64,000 nucleotides of DNA from Unio delphinus (lineage: Eukaryota > Mollusca > Bivalvia > Unionida > Unionidae). The notes under the pieces are model-generated. The model was not told where the DNA came from. It did not search any database and was given only the letters and a program-made list of their open reading frames with translations. This document shows, one piece after another, positions 32,764 through 46,475 of the stretch; within the stretch, counting starts at the first letter, position 1, and each line of letters opens with the position of its first letter. The stretch spans positions 1,111,501-1,175,500 of the forward strand of contig JAQISU010000134.1 of the NCBI GenBank assembly GCA_029339505.1, in the 5' to 3' direction. The position numbers and the translations under genes were made by a program.

Positions 32764-35077
32764 CAATTTTTTCATGATTAAACTTGCAAGTGTTCGACAC
32801 AAAACTAAAATTAATGTAACATTTGAATTATAAAAATAGGTCAAAGTGACCTCCTTTTGCCTGTGATTAGCAGCGCCCCCTATACAATGAATATTACTAT
32901 TAAGTTTCATGACTGCATGCTACATAATCTGAAACTAAGCTTCATGTAAAATCTTTATGCTTTGCAATAACAAATCACATGACAGATTTTAAACCTGTCT
33001 CACCTATTGGGGAAATGAGACTAGACAATTTTTGTAAAGAAATTATATCCATATTACACCTGTACCTTTTTGATGCATCTTTAAACCATATATTGGGCTG
33101 ACACACCAAATGTATTCACTGGAACTAACATGTAAGTTTAATTAAAAAGACATTTAGCTCTTTTTAAACAATTTTCATATTTGTTTTATTATAAATGATA
33201 CTGACAGCATTATAGGAAAATATAAATGTCGGTAGTTATATAGGTTACTATTCTTTTGTATTTAGTCATATATTAAAAATGGAAGTTTATTCTGTAAAAA
33301 CGTAGTTGCTTCCAAAATCTCTTGTAATCTGTCTGTACTAGAGCACCTATACTATCTACCCTTGACAACTGACAACACTCCACAACCCATGCTGAGAGGT
33401 TTCCTATATCCTTGAAAACCATGATTTTCAGTAAACACCGACTTTGATTTTTTTTTTCCTGAGTTACAAATAACGTGTGTCTAGGTATTCAATTAAATTT
33501 ATTCAATCTTATTCTTTCCGATTTTTTCATAAAGAGAATTTGACATTTTGATACGAAAAGCGTGGCAGTGGACCGGAATTGATTGGATCTGGTGGCATTG
33601 TAGCTTTAAGTGGTCACATATTGCTGTTGGACTTCTTAATATGTCAGAAATAGCAGTTGAATTCTTGTCACGATGGTTATAAACAGAATTTTACTAAAAA
33701 TTCAGGTGATCAAAAAATAACATTTCTAGCATGAATTGAGAGATTGCTTGTAATGTGGCTTATTATGACTGTACTGATTAACCTTTATAACGGAAATGAG
33801 CAACTGCTAGCCGCCAATAAATTGGGGCTTTTTACTGAAAATAAGTGACTTACATTGCTTTTGTGGACTTGGCAAGCCATTAGAAGTGACATTATGGAAA
33901 ACTAACAATATACCTAACACTGAAGGCTGAGAACGGGATGAAAATTATTCAAATCAAATTAGATGTGTCTGATGGAAAGAAATGGCAATTGTGAGTCTAA
34001 ATTAAATATCCGAGGGTCATTTTCTGTATTTTCCTTTGACAAATGTCGACTTGACTCTGTCACCAGTTAATATTCATAGTTATGGTAAAGGCAGAAGAAA
34101 TAGACAGTCGGTCTGATATGGTGGCACCATTAGTGGGAGTTCATTACATAAGTAGATGGTAATAAAGGGTTGTGGAAAGGTTACAAAAATCAGCTATATT
34201 GTGTAGGAATGGTATACTGAGTATTTGTTTCTGTATAGGTATAGATTTACTATTGATGCAAGAAACAGGTAGACAATTAGTCTAGGTTACCATGACATTT
34301 GAGACAGGCTTCCTGTAGCATATCATAACAAAAATCAATAAAGAAAGAGATTCAAAACTTTTTAAAATTTTATACATGGGCCAAATGCACGAAAGTTAAA
34401 CAACATACCGGTACATTTAAGATAATAAAAATACCTATGTTAAGAATTATTTGTATTTTGGTACAAAAGGGCACATTAATGCCAGCAAATTAAAATGTAT
34501 AATGTACATTGAATTAATTGGACAACACTGTATTGTATGTAGTATTTCATATACTGGTAATTTTTATTTATAAATAAAATATTGGTTATTATTTTCTGCT
34601 GATATTTAAGTTTTAAAAATTTGTTTTTAGAATACAAAGTTTGTCCTTTACTTGATTGCTTTGTGTTTCAAACAAAATGATAAATTCTTTAAAAACATGG
34701 CTACAATATTGATGTGCATGAGTATTTTTTTCAGATAACATACATAATGTAGTTTGCTGTCTTTGATAAATTTTGAATAATTAGCAAATTATTGTGACTT
34801 TGGGAGTTATGTAGTAGTGCCTAGTCTGAGGTAATTATGCTAAGGGGAATTTATCACAAGGGAGAGGGTTTTTCTCTTCCACATTTAATGTAACCCTATT
34901 ACCGCCAAATGTTATGAATGACCAAATATGAAGTCACCACGAAAAATGAATATGAAATTAAGTCAGCAACGCACCAGATGCTTTTGTGACCTATTAAGTT
35001 CTGAAGGTCAGGATTCTCAATTGGTTGGCACTGTGGGACAACTTTTTTATGTGTGAATGTTGCACTTTTTAATAATT
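32764..35077. other. Longest repeat-poor stretch of the window
   Basis: About 2.3 kb with no tandem array, SINE or terminal repeats. Two parts, roughly 33,540-34,130 and 34,780-35,000, are less AT-rich and more complex than their surroundings, with phrases such as tagccgccaataaattgggg and gaggtaattatgctaa. No long open frame crosses them. They could be unique intergenic DNA or cis-regulatory sequence; nothing proves either. Confidence 0.35.
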
Positions 35078-35345
35078 GCTCCGGTGGCCTAGTGGTTAGA
35101 GTCCACCTCAGAAGTGGGAGGTCATGGGTTCAAGCCCCAGGGGAGTCATACCAAAGACTTACAAAAATGATACTAACAGCTACCTCGCTTGGCGTTCAGC
35201 ATTATGAGATTAGTGTTAGGACTCGGGTCAGCCTGGTGTCAGGATAATGTAACTGGGTGGGATGTCATGCTACATGTCTGCGGCATGATGCCTCAATGCT
35301 AGATATCACTATAAACTGCCACACTGCAGACATCGTATATATATG
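35078..35345 (+). mobile_element. (CA)n-tailed tRNA SINE, plus-strand copy lacking its tail
   Basis: The head reads ggtggcctagtggttagag (A box) and tcatgggttcaagcccc (B box), the best preserved tRNA-like head of this family here. The body carries acagctacctcgcttgg and gtcaggataatgtaactggg, shared with the copies at 26.4, 47.6 and 51.2 kb. It ends soon after ctgcagacatcg in a short ATAT run, without the CA tail. No clean target duplication found. Confidence 0.82.
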
Positions 35346-35634
35346 GGGATATTTGCTTTGAGTTGTTTTGCTCAGACCAGGATGGTTAGTATTGCATTAG
35401 CTACATGCAGACATGCAAGATAGAAGGAAAAAAAAGGGGAGAGGGAGGTGGTTGACCCCTGACTTATCTTCTTAACAATCCTAGTGGAATTCAGTGGAAT
35501 TCAGAGAGAGCATTCCCTGAAGACCTTTTATAGAACTAAACTTACAGTTTGTGTTACTTGCAGACCCTGTATCTAACCACAGTCTGTATATGAAAATGCA
35601 CAAAATCTAAATTATATAAGCCAAAATATAGTGA
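35346..35634. other. Spacer between two SINEs
   Basis: Nothing recognised except a short duplication, gtggaattca twice at about 35,490, and an A/G-rich tract near 35,430. Confidence 0.35.
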
Positions 35635-35884
35635 AGCCCCGAGCAGCCGAGTGGTCTAAAGCACTGTCCATTATGAATCACTGCCAACTCACCTCTGTCT
35701 GCATGGGTTCAAGTCTCAGATTCAGCCAATGAGTATATGTGAGAAAGCTTGCCAGTAAAGCTTCTCGTGGTTCGGTGGTTCTTTCCTGTGGGTTTTCCCG
35801 GGTTCTTCCTCCACCATTAATACTGGTCGCCATGTATGGCCTATAATGTGCTTAAAAATGGCGTTAAACCCTACAACGACCAAC
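35635..35884 (+). mobile_element. V-domain-like tRNA SINE, copy C
   Basis: Same family as 12.2 kb and 21.9 kb but in plus orientation, 250 bases: cagccgagtggtctaaagca, then gggttcaagtctcag, cttcctccaccattaatact and aaaatggcgttaaacc. Several CpG positions of the other copies are TpG or CpA here (for example aaagcactg for aaagcgctg), and the flanking duplication, about 20 bases at 35,614-35,634 and 35,885-35,903, has diverged by a few bases. This is the oldest of the three copies. Confidence 0.9.
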
Positions 35885-36222
35885 ATATAGCCAAATATGG
35901 TGACTCTCCACACATACACCCATTTGCAACAGATACTGTAAAGAAGAATTTCCAAAACTATTATGTTAAGTAGAGCCTTATGTACTACTGAAACTGTAAC
36001 CAACTCTATTTTAAACACTTCATACCTACTAAAAGACATTCCAATTTACCAACAAATGGTCACTAGTTTAAATGTTTAAGTATTACGGGAAACTTGCTAT
36101 CACTGATATACAGTAGGTCTACAAATACATGATTCGACTGCTGTATATTTGCAAGGACTTCTTTGTTTCCATTTCTCAGCCTGGACTGTCACAAAAACCC
36201 AACACCATTGCACCTGACTGCA

Positions 36223-36356
36223 GCTGATAATACTATATTTAACCCGAATCACAGCCCTCACGTATAGCTGATAATACTATATTTAACCCGAATCACAGCC
36301 CTCACGTATAGCTGATAATACTATATTTAACCCGAATCACAGCCCTCACGTATAAT
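36223..36356. repeat. 44-bp minisatellite, three identical units
   Basis: Units begin at 36,223, 36,267 and 36,311 with gctgataatactatatttaa, and each includes cccgaatcacagccctcacg. No differences were seen. Confidence 0.95.
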
Positions 36357-36799
36357 AAATAAGTAAAGATTAATACTTCTCTATCAAAGAGATACAATTC
36401 TTAAATTGATCAAGATACTTTAGAAAATTTATACACAAATATATCATTTCTTCTAAAAAATATGATGCCATACCACCTTAAATAACTATATTTAGTTCTA
36501 TAACAGTTACATCCCTTTGAACACATTTATGCATAAGAGTTACACTCTTTTATCTTGTTTCAAATATTTTGAAATTTTAAAACTGGACACTGCAAATACT
36601 GCATGAAGATGTCACAGCTTACTGTCAAAATGGACTGTTCTAGGAACCAATGAACAGTTGGTCTGGTTGCTTCTATTTATTGTTGTTATTTGTGAACAAG
36701 ATGATAATGTTACAAGGCCACCTGGTGACAATCAGGTTAGAAATTATACATTGATGAATGAAATCACTAAATTTGTGCAATGTTTATATCTTTGATGTA
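36357..36799. other. AT-rich DNA, no feature recognised
   Basis: No repeats, RNA boxes or coding similarity seen. Confidence 0.4.
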
Positions 36800-36985
36800 T
36801 TTTGTTATTAAAACTGCTAGGAGAGGTACAAATAATGGAGTGTAGGCAAACACTACAGAGGGTACATGAATGTAAGACAAGGGTGAAAGTTCACAACAAA
36901 CCCTCTGGCAATGATGGCAAATCAATACATGAACTAGAATCAAACCCAAGACAAAAGTTGCAAAGTAAGCATGCTACCATCCAGA
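36800..36985 (-). mobile_element. tRNA-like SINE remnant
   Basis: The minus strand reads tggatggtagcatgcttact, resembling an A box, and gtcttgggtttgattctag, resembling a B box, with correct spacing. The body is not shared with the other SINEs here. Ends unknown. Confidence 0.4.
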
Positions 36986-37706
36986 CATGAAAAGAATGAG
37001 TCAGCTTTATGCCAGGTTTGGCTGGTACAATATATCTGATGTTCAGAAACTGGTATATCAATTAATAAGTTAACGAGGTGTCAAAAACAAGACTGGCATT
37101 AAATATAGGCAGACTGATTATATTGTACTTGGGTATTACATGTTACAGCCTGATTTATTAACAGTTATACTCCAGAATGGGGTTCTGACTGGTTCTCTCC
37201 CTCTTTTACTGAAAACAAAATTAGTTCTGCTTCTCTCATCAGGATTACAGGCCATGACTAACATGTCCTGAACATAACCATGTATCCTTTTGGTATGAAA
37301 TATTTGATACTAAGCACCTAAAAACACAGCCAGGTAATTGCTCTGTTTACACTAGTTCTATTTTAGGAAAGGTATTAGATATTTAATTTATAGGAAAAAC
37401 ATAACAGCTTGCACATAACTCTATTGACTGGTCATGAAACTAAAATGTCCTACTGTTGAGAAATTTTGTCATGGATGTCAGCTAAATCTGTCTGAAAACA
37501 GATTTGTTTTTTTGTCTGCCAGTAATAGGGTCAGTTTTGTGAAATATTTGCTTTTTAACCAGATATGTGTGTTGTAAAACACAACTAAACCCATTGCATT
37601 TAAAAAACCTGTGAAAATGTAATAAAACGAGGAAAAATTCATTAGTTGACTTGTTTAAAATTGAAACAAAAACTACAAAAATGGCAAGAAAATAATGTAA
37701 ACAGGC
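36986..37706. other. AT-rich DNA, no feature recognised
   Basis: No tandem repeats or coding similarity seen. A 95-codon minus-strand frame (37,482-37,769) runs into the neighbouring MITE and has no motif. Confidence 0.4.
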
Positions 37707-37893
37707 TAGAGGCGTAGCTAAGGGGGGGAGGGGGTACATATGTCCCCGGGCGCCAAGGTACAGGGGCACAAAAATGAGGCTTGCAACGTTACATTATAAC
37801 AAGTAAACAAGGGTAATAAATCGGTAACAAGATCGCTGGGGCACCAATTTTATAGTTCGTCCCTGGATGCAAAATACCATCGCTACGCCTCTG
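37707..37893. mobile_element. Small hAT-type MITE (187 bp)
   Basis: Ends are tagaggcgtagc and gctacgcctctg, inverted with one terminal mismatch, followed internally by a G run (aagggggggaggggg). The flanking 8 bases aaacaggc (37,699-37,706) and aaacaggt (37,894-37,901) match at seven positions, as expected for an aged hAT duplication. No coding capacity. Confidence 0.85.
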
Positions 37894-37954
37894 AAACAGG
37901 TCTACCTACATACAAAGAAATTTTCTTAAATTAATACAAACATGCCTAAAAAGT

Positions 37955-38640
37955 TTCAATGTAATAGTCTTGTATTGATACAATGTAATAGTCTTGGATT
38001 GATACAATGTAATAGTCTTGGATTGATACAAATATAGACATAGTTTCAATGTAATAGTCTTGGATTGATACAATGTAATAGTCTTGGATTGATACAAATA
38101 TAGACATTAAGTTTCAATGTAATAGTCTTGGATTGATACAATGTAATAGTCTTGGATTGATACAAATATAGACATAGTTTCAATGTAATAGTCTTGGATT
38201 GATACAATGTAATAGTCTTGGATTGATACAAATACATGTATAGACATAGTTTCAATGTAATAGTCTTGGATTGATACAATGTAATAGTCTTGGATTGATA
38301 CAATGTAATAGTCTTGGATTGATACAAATATAGACATAGTTTCAATGTAATAGTCTTGGATTGATACAATGTAATAGTCTTGGATTGATACAAATATATA
38401 CATTAAGTTTCAATGTAATAGTCTTGGATTGATACAATGTAATAGTCTTGGATTGATACAAATATAGACATAGTTTCAATGTAATAGTCTTGGATTGATA
38501 CAATGTAATAGTCTTGGATTGATACAAATACATGTATAGACATAGTTTCAATGTAATAGTCTTGGATTGATACAATGTAATAGTCTTGGATTGATACAAA
38601 TATAGACATAGTTTCAATGTAATATCCTTGTGCTGATAAA
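37955..38640. repeat. 24-bp minisatellite with nested higher-order structure
   Basis: The basic 24-base unit contains tgtaatagtcttggattgat. Units occur mostly in pairs, once as a triplet at about 38,268-38,340, and the groups are separated by a spacer with aaatatagacatag. This gives a period of about 66 bases. A larger block repeats at about 296 bases, seen from the two copies of aaatacatgtatagacatag (about 38,230 and 38,526) and of acattaagtttc (about 38,104 and 38,401). Minus-strand open frames across it repeat the same peptide and are artefacts. Confidence 0.92.
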
Positions 38641-38781
38641 AACATGTCTAACTAGTTTCTATTGAAAAATCTTGGACTGATAAAAGCATGTCTAAGTTTC
38701 AATGTAATAATCTTCAACAGATATATATATGCCTACCATATTTCAATGCCTATTAATGCCAAGTGGGTTTTTTGTCATATA
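38641..38781. other. Decayed edge of the 24-bp array
   Basis: A few diverged units (gtttctattgaaaaatcttg, gtttcaatgtaataatcttc) mark the array edge, ending at the hAT target site. Confidence 0.6.
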
Positions 38782-39585
38782 TAGAGTTTGGGACGAGCCT
38801 AGGCTCGAGCCACGATAATTTTGGAGCATTTTCGGGGGCTCGAAGCTCAAGATTGAAGCTCGACGAGCTTCGAGCTTATGCCTTGAAACATTCTCCACTT
38901 TATTATATTATCGGACTGGATAAACCCGTATGATTATTAGTTGACTGTGGGAATGAGCGGCTTTACAGATTCACATGGCTTATGCTTCCCCATGTGTTGA
39001 TCGACCAGTGGGCAGACATTGCCTTGCAACGGTCATTGCTGGGGGCTCCTGAGATAATAATTCCGACTATAATGATAGCCGCTGAGTGGGAGAAGGGGTT
39101 TTTCAACTTCTGCAAGCGAGAGAACCTGTGAACTTCTCAAGCGTTTGGCCTGATGATGAGTGGTGCCAGAGGGACAGTAGGCGCACATCTGATGCCCGAG
39201 GGATTTCTTTTAAACTGATTTTTTAACAGTTTGAACAACATAATCGTGTTATCAGCGATTTAGCATATTGTATCTGCTCTTTTGGTTGTTAATTTTTACT
39301 TTTATTTATTTCTAAAGCAGTAGCAATGTCAAAAAATAAGAAATCAGCTGTTTGCACTTTTCAGTTGTTACTAATTTCTGTACAAAATTGCGATCAAAAT
39401 GATCGGATAAATCTCTGCATGTTTTTTTTCTTTTTGAAATACTATTATATTAACAAGATAGATGTTTAAATAAATTATAAAGAAAATTATTTTTCGTACT
39501 ACTTAAGCTCGAAAACTCGAAAAAATTATCGAGCTCGAGCTCAAGCTAGCACGAGCTTCAAATCCCCGAGCTTTCCTATACTCTA
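38782..39585. mobile_element. Non-autonomous hAT element (804 bp)
   Basis: Both ends begin tagagt and carry several copies of gctcgagc or agctcgag and gataattt in opposite orientation (left 38,790-38,880, right 39,500-39,580). The flanking 8 bases gtcatata (38,774-38,781) and gtcgtata (39,586-39,593) match at seven positions. The interior is more GC-rich at 38,930-39,200 and has no recognisable transposase frame. Confidence 0.82.
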
Positions 39586-39764
39586 GTCGTATAATCATGC
39601 TAGCATTCTGGCCAAAATGGAAATCTGTAATCAGGAACAAATGAATGGACAAGAGTACATCAAGATGCCTCTCATGCATTCACACTGGCAGGATAACAAA
39701 GGCATACAATATATCAGCTAAGAGAAAAGTTCAAAATGAGAAGTACATATTGTGTGTGGTTCAG

Positions 39765-40039
39765 AAGTTCATATTCATAAGAATGGATGTTCTTTTGCAT
39801 ACCAGGGCCCGGCGATGTGGTACGAATTGCCCATTGAAATTAGACACAAAGAAACAGTGGTCGCTTTTAAGAGTGCTCTTAATAGACCTAATAATGTTTT
39901 GTACCTTAAATGTTTTCAGCATATTTTATTTTTTCCAATTTCATGTTTTTTTTCTTCTTTTTTTTCTGTAGTATAGTCATATCATTATAGATGTTGTAAA
40001 GCGCTTAGAGCTTCTAAAGATTAGGCGCTATACAAAGTC

Positions 40040-40110
<71 letters not shown>
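39765..40110 (+). pseudogene. 5'-truncated L2-like LINE, 3' end
   Basis: The last part of an L2/CR1-type polyprotein: the frame at 39,782-39,960 reads CSFAYQGPAMWYELPIEI, then RHKETVVAFKSALNR. The A-x-x-x-WxxLPxxxR and FKSxL pattern is typical of the extreme C terminus of L2-clade polymerases. The 3' untranslated region holds gttgtaaagcgcttagagct, then gcgctatacaaag, and ends in (ATT)n from 40,042 to about 40,110. It matches the LINE at 58.6-60.0 kb. All polymerase motifs are missing, as expected after incomplete reverse transcription. Confidence 0.88.
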
Positions 40111-40114
<4 letters not shown>

Positions 40115-40139
40115 GAACTGCAAGATTCTAGTGTGTAGT

Positions 40140-41050
40140 TTATAAGAATGGAGAGAATTGCATATCAGAGTGTGGTTTCACAAGTCAATAAGAACATTGC
40201 ATATCAAAGGTCTATGAGAGAATTGCATATCAGAGTATATAGTATACAAGTCTATGAGAGAATTATAAATTAGATCTGGCATGAAAAGGGTTTCCTTACA
40301 ATTTTGATCCATGTAGACATGCCTCTTTAAAACATTCAGTCTTCAAATAAATTATACATTCCATGGACAAATATAGATAATACACTCTCTGGTTAGTTTA
40401 CACTGTTAAGGGCATCCAAAGTAATCTATGGTTAGACCATGGTTAGTTACAGCCAATCAATGGAGTCCTCTACAATACATGTGCATGCAAATTGAAGCCA
40501 AACAATCCTCTAAAGTACATATATATACAATTTGAAACCAATCAATGAAGTCCTCTATAATACATGCACATGCAATTTGAAGTCATTCAATAAAGTCTTC
40601 TGCAATATGTGTACATGCAACAAATACAGTCAATCAATGCAGGGCCGGACCTGCTATAGGTGCCCAGGGGGCCCGGCCCCCCCCCCTTAAAAAAAAAAAA
40701 AATATTCACTGCTTTTGATAAAAAGGGGGTTCCGAATTGTTTAATTTTTTTTTTTATTTATTTATTTTTTTTAAAAATATTTTTAAGTGTTTTTAAAACA
40801 TTGCAGTTTTTAGTCACTTTTGTTATATCCCTTTTTCAAGGTTCAGATAGCACCAGATTGCACCATTTTTCATCCTTGAAAAAAAAAAAAATCGGGGGGG
40901 GGGCATGCCCTTTGACCCCCCCCCCCCTCGCTTAACCCAATAACAAGTTTGGGCCCCCCCAAAAAAAAAAAATTTAGGTCCAGCCCTGCAGTGGAGTCTT
41001 CTACCAGTAAATGCAATTTACAATCAGTGGAGTCCTTTATAACACATCTC
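40140..41050. repeat. Two degenerate tandem repeats of about 55 bases, with a MITE inside
   Basis: At 40,140-40,265 gagagaattgcatatcagag recurs three times. From 40,435 a unit with caatcaatggagtcctct and tacatgcacatgcaattt recurs about six times up to 41,050, interrupted by the MITE at 40,640-40,988. Both arrays are diverged. Confidence 0.7.
40640..40988. mobile_element. MITE with cagggccggacc ends (349 bp)
   Basis: Left end cagggccggacct; right end reads cagggctggaccta on the minus strand. The interior is dominated by homopolymer runs (C at 40,679-40,687, G at about 40,893-40,901, C at about 40,917-40,927, several A runs). The ends resemble hAT-type MITEs. An 8-base target duplication is not visible, so the superfamily is tentative. 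Confidence 0.7.
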
Positions 41051-41154
41051 CAGCTGAAAATGATTTCAGGATAGCCAGCCAGAACATTATATATCTGTCA
41101 TCATCAATGTAAATAGGTCTTGATGAAAAAATGATATCATATACATATGTATAT

Positions 41155-41590
41155 CACTGGCAGCACTCAAAAGACATACATTATGTATGTATAACATTTG
41201 AAGTACTCAAAAGACATACATTATGTATGTATAACATTTGAAGTACTCAAATGACATACATTATGTATGTATAACATTTGAAGTACTCAAAAGACATACA
41301 TTGTATGAATAACATTAGGAGTACTTTAAAAACATAATATATATGTATAAACTTGGGAGTATTCAAAAGCCATATGTATGTAAAGCATTGTGAATACTCA
41401 AAAGACACAGAATGTGTATATATCACATTTGAAGTAAGGCAGATAATTTATATCTGTATGACAACATAAAAAGTACTCAAAAGACATAGAATATGTATGT
41501 ATCACATTCGAAGTACTTCTAAGGCTGATAATTTATAACAACATAAAAAGTACTCTTAAGACATACAATATGTATGTATAACACTGGGAG
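41155..41590. repeat. 40-bp minisatellite
   Basis: Units contain aagacatacattatgtatgt and catttgaagtactc. The first three copies are almost identical; later ones are diverged and some carry extra sequence. Confidence 0.9.
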
Positions 41591-41827
41591 TACTGAAAAT
41601 AATATATAAAAATATTCTTCTCATCCAAGAGGATCTTCAAGTTAAAATATGTTGTTGAATAATATCAGGATCAGTGTCTGTAAACTTTTTGTGTTAGCTG
41701 TTATTAGTGATATCTTTAAATACAATCTAACTAAGAGAGTGGCTTGGCTCATGCAACTTTTAATTGAAGCACAGATAGTGTTTTCAAGATTCTGTGAGAT
41801 AAGGGTATAATATAATTATATGAAAAT

Positions 41828-42665
41828 CAAATAAGATGATTCATTAATACCTCAATATAGTGCTACCAAATAAGATGATACATTAATACCTCAATATAAT
41901 GCTACCAATAAGATTATACATTAATACCTCAATATAATGCTACCAAATAAGATACATTAATACCTCAATATAATGCTACCAAATAAGATGATACATTAAT
42001 ACCTCAATATAATGCTATGAAATAAGATGATACATTGATACTTCATTATAATGCTACGTAATAAGACGATACCCCACTATAGTGCTACCAAATAAGATGA
42101 TACATTCATACCCACTATAATGCTACCAAATAAGATGATACATTCATACCTCACTATAATGCTACCAATAAGATGATACATTGATACCTCAATATAATGC
42201 TACAAAGTAAAATGATACATTGATAACTCATTATAATGCTACCAAATAAGATGATACATTAATACCTCACTATAATGCTACCAAATAAGATGATACAGTG
42301 GTACCTCACTATAATGCTACCAAATAAGATGATACAGTGGTACTTCATGATAATTCTACCAAAAAGATGATACATTGATACCTCAATATAATGCTACCAA
42401 ATAAAATGATACATTGATACTCATTATAATGCTACCAAATAAGATTATAAATTGATACCTCACAATAATACTACCAAATAAGATGATACATTAATACCTC
42501 ACTATAATGCTACCAAATAAGATGATACAGTGGTACCTCACTATAATGCTACCAAATAAGATGATACAGTGGTACCTCACGATAATGCTACCAAAAAGAT
42601 GATACAGTGATACCTCAATATAATGCTACCAAAAAGATGATACAGTGATATCTCAATATAATGCT
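41828..42665. repeat. 39-bp minisatellite (cctcaatataa family, copy 2)
   Basis: About 21 units of 39 bases containing ctcaatataatgctaccaaa and agatgatacatt. It aligns with the array at 21.2-21.8 kb in the same orientation. Sub-variants cctcactataatg and gtggtacctc are grouped toward the right. From 42,666 to 42,860 only weak relics (atgtgggatcatgttatagg) are visible. Confidence 0.92.
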
Positions 42666-42859
42666 AAGGTAGATGAATTATCAAAACTGGGATATATGAC
42701 TATAACTGTGATATGTGGGATCATGTTATAGGTGGGACTGATTTTTTTTTAATAGGGAGCTGTGTTATAGAGGGACTGTTAGAAACTGGTATATGTGAAA
42801 CCATGCTTTATGAGGGACTGTGCTGTACTGAGACACTCTATTGAGAGGTGTTAATATAG

Positions 42860-43045
42860 TAAATAAGAAAATTATCTCATCTTTTAAAGCTAACTCTTTT
42901 TGAGCTTTCTGCAAATTTGACAACTATCACACTTTTTGAATTAAGGAAGAAGTCAAAAATGTAGTTCACAATTATTTCTAAAAAAGTTCCTGACTAGAGA
43001 AGACTTAAACCTTTACAACTGAAATAAGAATATGTTTTCAAGAAA
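42860..43045. other. AT-rich spacer
   Basis: Nothing recognised between two arrays. Confidence 0.4.
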
Positions 43046-43700
43046 AGTTATGATTAAAGTCAATAAAGATCATGCCTATGACTAAAGTCAATAAAGATCA
43101 AGTTTATTATTAAAGTCAATAAAGGTAATGTTTATTATTAAAGTCAATAAAGGTCTGGGTTATGATAAATGTCAATAAAGGTCAGGGTTATAATAAAAGT
43201 CAATAAAGGTCATGTTTATCATTAAAGTCAATAAAGGTCTGGGTTATGATAAATGTCAATAAAGGTCAGGGTTATAATAAAAGTCAATAAAGGTCATGTT
43301 TATTATTAAAGTCAATAAAGGTCATGTTTATTATTATAGGCAATAAAGGTCAAGATTATATTATGATAAAAGTCAATAAAGGTCAGGGTTATATTATAAT
43401 AAATGTCATTAAAGGTCAGGGTTATAATAAAAGCCAATAAAGGTCTGGGTTATGATAAAAGCCAATAAAGGTCTAGGTTATGATAAAAGTCAATAAAGGT
43501 AAGGGTTAAAATAAAAGTCAATACAGGTCAGGGTTATAATAAAAGTCAATAAAGGTCAGGGTTATAATAAAAGTCAATAAAAGTCAGGGTTAAAATAAAA
43601 GTCAATAAAGGTCAGGGTTATGATAAAAGTCAAAAAAGGTCAGGGTTAAAATAAAAGTCAATAAAGGTCAGGGTTATGATAAAAGCCAACAAAGATCATG
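43046..43700. repeat. 28-bp minisatellite
   Basis: About 23 units of 28 bases with gtcaataaaggtcagggtta. Variants with catgtttattatt replace cagggttataat in early units, and a block of three or four units appears duplicated (43,140-43,300). Confidence 0.93.
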
Positions 43701-45640
<1,940 letters not shown>

Positions 45641-46044
45641 CTGGGTAGATATGGGCTGGTAGAGGTGAGTTTTTACTCCATGTTTTCTTGCATGACTGGG
45701 TAGATATGGGCTGGTTTGGGTGAGTTTTTACTCCATGTTTTCTTGCATGACTGGGTAGATATGGGCTGGTTTGGGTGAGTTTTTACTCCATGTTTTCATA
45801 CATGATTTGGTAGATATGGGCTGGTTTGGGTGAGTTTTTACTCCATGTTTTCTTACATGACTGGGTATATATGGGCTACCTTGGGTGAAATTTACTGGTT
45901 TACATACAATAATGGTTTAAAATGGGCTGGTTTGGGTGATTTGTTTTACTGGTTTTCTTACATGATTTGTTTGATATGGGTTTCTAATATGACTGGATAG
46001 ATAAAGGCTGGATGGGTGAGTTTTTACTCCAGATAAGAAAATAT

Positions 46045-46215
46045 ATTTTTACAGTTGTCCTGTGTGGTTAAAGGTTATTACGAGTTTTGGGGCCATTGTG
46101 TTACACTGTGTTACACTCACATAATTGTATGAAGTGAGTGGGTTCTTTATCTTATATTTTTATCTCCATGTAAATAGGATGTCAAATTAGAATTGATATT
46201 ACTGTGACTTCTAAC
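46045..46215 (+). repeat. Unique module next to the 55-bp array, forward copy
   Basis: The 20 bases acagttgtcctgtgtggtta (46,051-46,070) and the motif atatttttatctccatgtaa (about 46,154-46,173) both occur, inverted, at 48,931-48,950 and 48,776-48,795, with partly matching sequence between them (gtgttacact, gtatgaagtga). The module is therefore a dispersed repeat associated with the 55-bp minisatellite. Confidence 0.75.
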
Positions 46216-46340
46216 AGATTCTAAGACAACCAATAAAATGCAATACTTTTTGTAAAAAAGGAATCGCCAAAAAAAGGTCACAACAAATTTACAGAAAGAA
46301 GACAATAAATATGTATAATTTCCCTTGATACTCCTATATC

Positions 46341-46475
46341 ATTTTACTGATTTCATGACAGCTAATCAAAATCTAGAAAACTCATTTGACATTTTACTGA
46401 TTTCATGACAGCCAATCAAAATCTAGAAAACTCATTTGACATTTTTCTGATTTCAAGACAACCAATCAAATGATA
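46341..46475. repeat. 50-bp tandem repeat, about 2.7 units
   Basis: Units start at 46,341, 46,391 and 46,441 with attttactgatttcatgaca. The first two are almost identical. Confidence 0.92.

Noticed and set aside
35078..35150. Functional tRNA gene on the plus strand
   Set aside because: The A and B boxes are good, but the sequence continues into the SINE body shared with three other copies, and the stems do not pair convincingly.
37906..38645. Repetitive minus-strand proteins around YQSKTITL and VSIQDYYI
   Set aside because: They are the 24/66-base minisatellite read in two frames, with no non-repetitive protein part.
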